Part shown: in pieces, positions 63,284 to 64,000 of the stretch | Layout of the letters: the number at the start of each line of letters is the position of its first letter | Numbering within the stretch: the stretch's first letter is position 1 | From: Pampus argenteus | Taxonomy: Eukaryota > Chordata > Actinopteri > Scombriformes > Stromateidae | Length of the DNA: 64,000 nucleotides | Direction: 5' to 3' | NCBI GenBank assembly: GCA_036937835.1 | Contig: CM072863.1 | Span: 9,660,001 to 9,724,000, forward strand | Position numbers and translations under genes: made by a program | The notes under the pieces: generated by a model | What the model was told of the DNA's origin: nothing | The model's database searches: none | The model's input: the letters and a program-made list of their open reading frames with translations, nothing else

Positions 63284-64000
63284 GTGGCCAACTTGCTACG
63301 ACTTTTCCAGATTCCTCAGATCAGCTATGCTTCCACCAGTGCCAAACTCAGTGACAAGAGCCGCTATGACTACTTCGCCCGCACCGTTCCCCCTGACTTC
63401 TACCAGGCCAAAGCCATGGCTGAAATCCTGCGCTACTTCAACTGGACATATGTATCAACAGTAGCATCAGAAGGTGACTATGGTGAGACTGGTATTGATG
63501 CCTTCCAGCAGGAGGCTCGTGCCCGCCAGATCTGCATTGCCACTTCAGCCAAAGTGAGCCGCTCCATGAGCCGCTGGAGTTATGAAAATGTGATCCGCTC
63601 CCTGCAGCAGAAGTCCAACGCCAAGGTGGTCATCCTGTTCACACGCAGTGAAGACGCCCGCGAGCTTCTGGTGGCAGCCAACCGCATGAACGTCACCTTC
63701 ACCTGGGTGGCCAGTGATGGCTGGGGAGCGCAGGAGAGTGTGGTGAGAGGCAGTGAAGCAGTTGCCGATGGGGCATTTACCATTGAACTGGCTTCCTATC
63801 AAATCCCCCAGTTTAATGATTACTTTACTGCCCTGCACCCGTACAACAACACCAGGAATCCCTGGTTCAGAGAGTTTTGGGAAAACCAGTTCCAGTGCAG
63901 CCTCCATGATCTGGGCTGTGGGAAGCACTCACTGCGCGAGGTTCCGTTTCAACCAGAATCCAAGATCATGTTCGTAATGAATGCCGTTTATGCAATGGCT
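63284..64000 (+). CDS. grm2: grm2 second coding exon, continuing beyond the window
   Basis: Encodes residues 177-415 of the receptor and is open at the window end (…NAVYAMA). It begins VANLLRLFQIPQISYASTSAK, nearly identical to all group II mGlu receptors. Ala192 and Thr194 (human A166/T168), Tyr242 in EGDYGETG (Y216), Asp321 in VASDGWGA (D295) and Lys403 in PESKIMFV (K377) complete the glutamate-binding set, all intact. N-glycosylation sequons NWT229, NVT312 and NNT364 fall at the human positions 203, 286 and 338. The segment CGKHSLREVPF matches mGlu2 (CAAHSLRAVPF) and not mGlu3, which decides the assignment. The rest of the flytrap domain, cysteine-rich domain and seven-helix domain lie downstream. 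Confidence 0.98.
   Translation, partial: MANLLRLFQIPQISYASTSAKLSDKSRYDYFARTVPPDFYQAKAMAEILRYFNWTYVSTVASEGDYGETGIDAFQQEARARQICIATSAKVSRSMSRWSYENVIRSLQQKSNAKVVILFTRSEDARELLVAANRMNVTFTWVASDGWGAQESVVRGSEAVADGAFTIELASYQIPQFNDYFTALHPYNNTRNPWFREFWENQFQCSLHDLGCGKHSLREVPFQPESKIMFVMNAVYAMA

Noticed and set aside
63545..63928. 127-codon minus-strand frame over grm2 exon 3
   Set aside because: Antisense of a strongly conserved receptor exon; no independent support.

Overview
This is vertebrate nuclear DNA, most likely from a teleost fish. It has AT-rich noncoding sequence with long dinucleotide microsatellites and decayed copies of interspersed repeats familiar from fish genomes. Coding sequence is a small fraction of the window and is broken into exons with clean GT/AG splice sites. 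I see no bacterial, viral or CRISPR features and no intact autonomous transposon.

Two genes can be named, both on the + strand and head to tail. The first is the 3' part of tex264, an ER-membrane autophagy (ER-phagy) receptor. It has a 172-bp exon at 33794-33965 and the terminal coding exon at 40332-40705, which carries the LC3-interacting motif FEEL and a very acidic tail. A 3' UTR runs to an AATAAA at about 41.7 kb. I could not find its upstream exons (membrane anchor and most of the GyrI-like domain) in the preceding 33.8 kb. The second is the 5' part of grm2, a group II metabotropic glutamate receptor. It has a probable noncoding first exon ending at 44507, a first coding exon (start codon 54095, donor after 54622) and a second coding exon (63284 to the window end, still open). 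Every glutamate-contacting residue I know from mammalian mGlu2 is found at the expected aligned position. TEX264 followed by GRM2 in the same orientation is also the human order on 3p21, so this is conserved microsynteny.

Layout: 1-33.8 kb is noncoding with scattered repeats (tex264 introns and/or intergenic); 33.8-41.7 kb is the tex264 3' end; 41.7-43.4 kb is intergenic; 43.4-44.5 kb is the CpG-richer putative grm2 promoter and exon 1; 44.5-53.9 kb is grm2 intron 1; 53.9-54.6 kb is exon 2; 54.6-63.3 kb is intron 2; 63.3-64 kb is exon 3.

The most interesting regulatory signal is a near-perfect RE1/NRSE (REST-binding) element at 44311-44331 inside the putative grm2 first exon, directly abutting a (TG)n microsatellite and a T-run. 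The grm2 5' leader also has three competing splice acceptors and two short upstream ORFs. I did not find evidence of a wholly new biological system.
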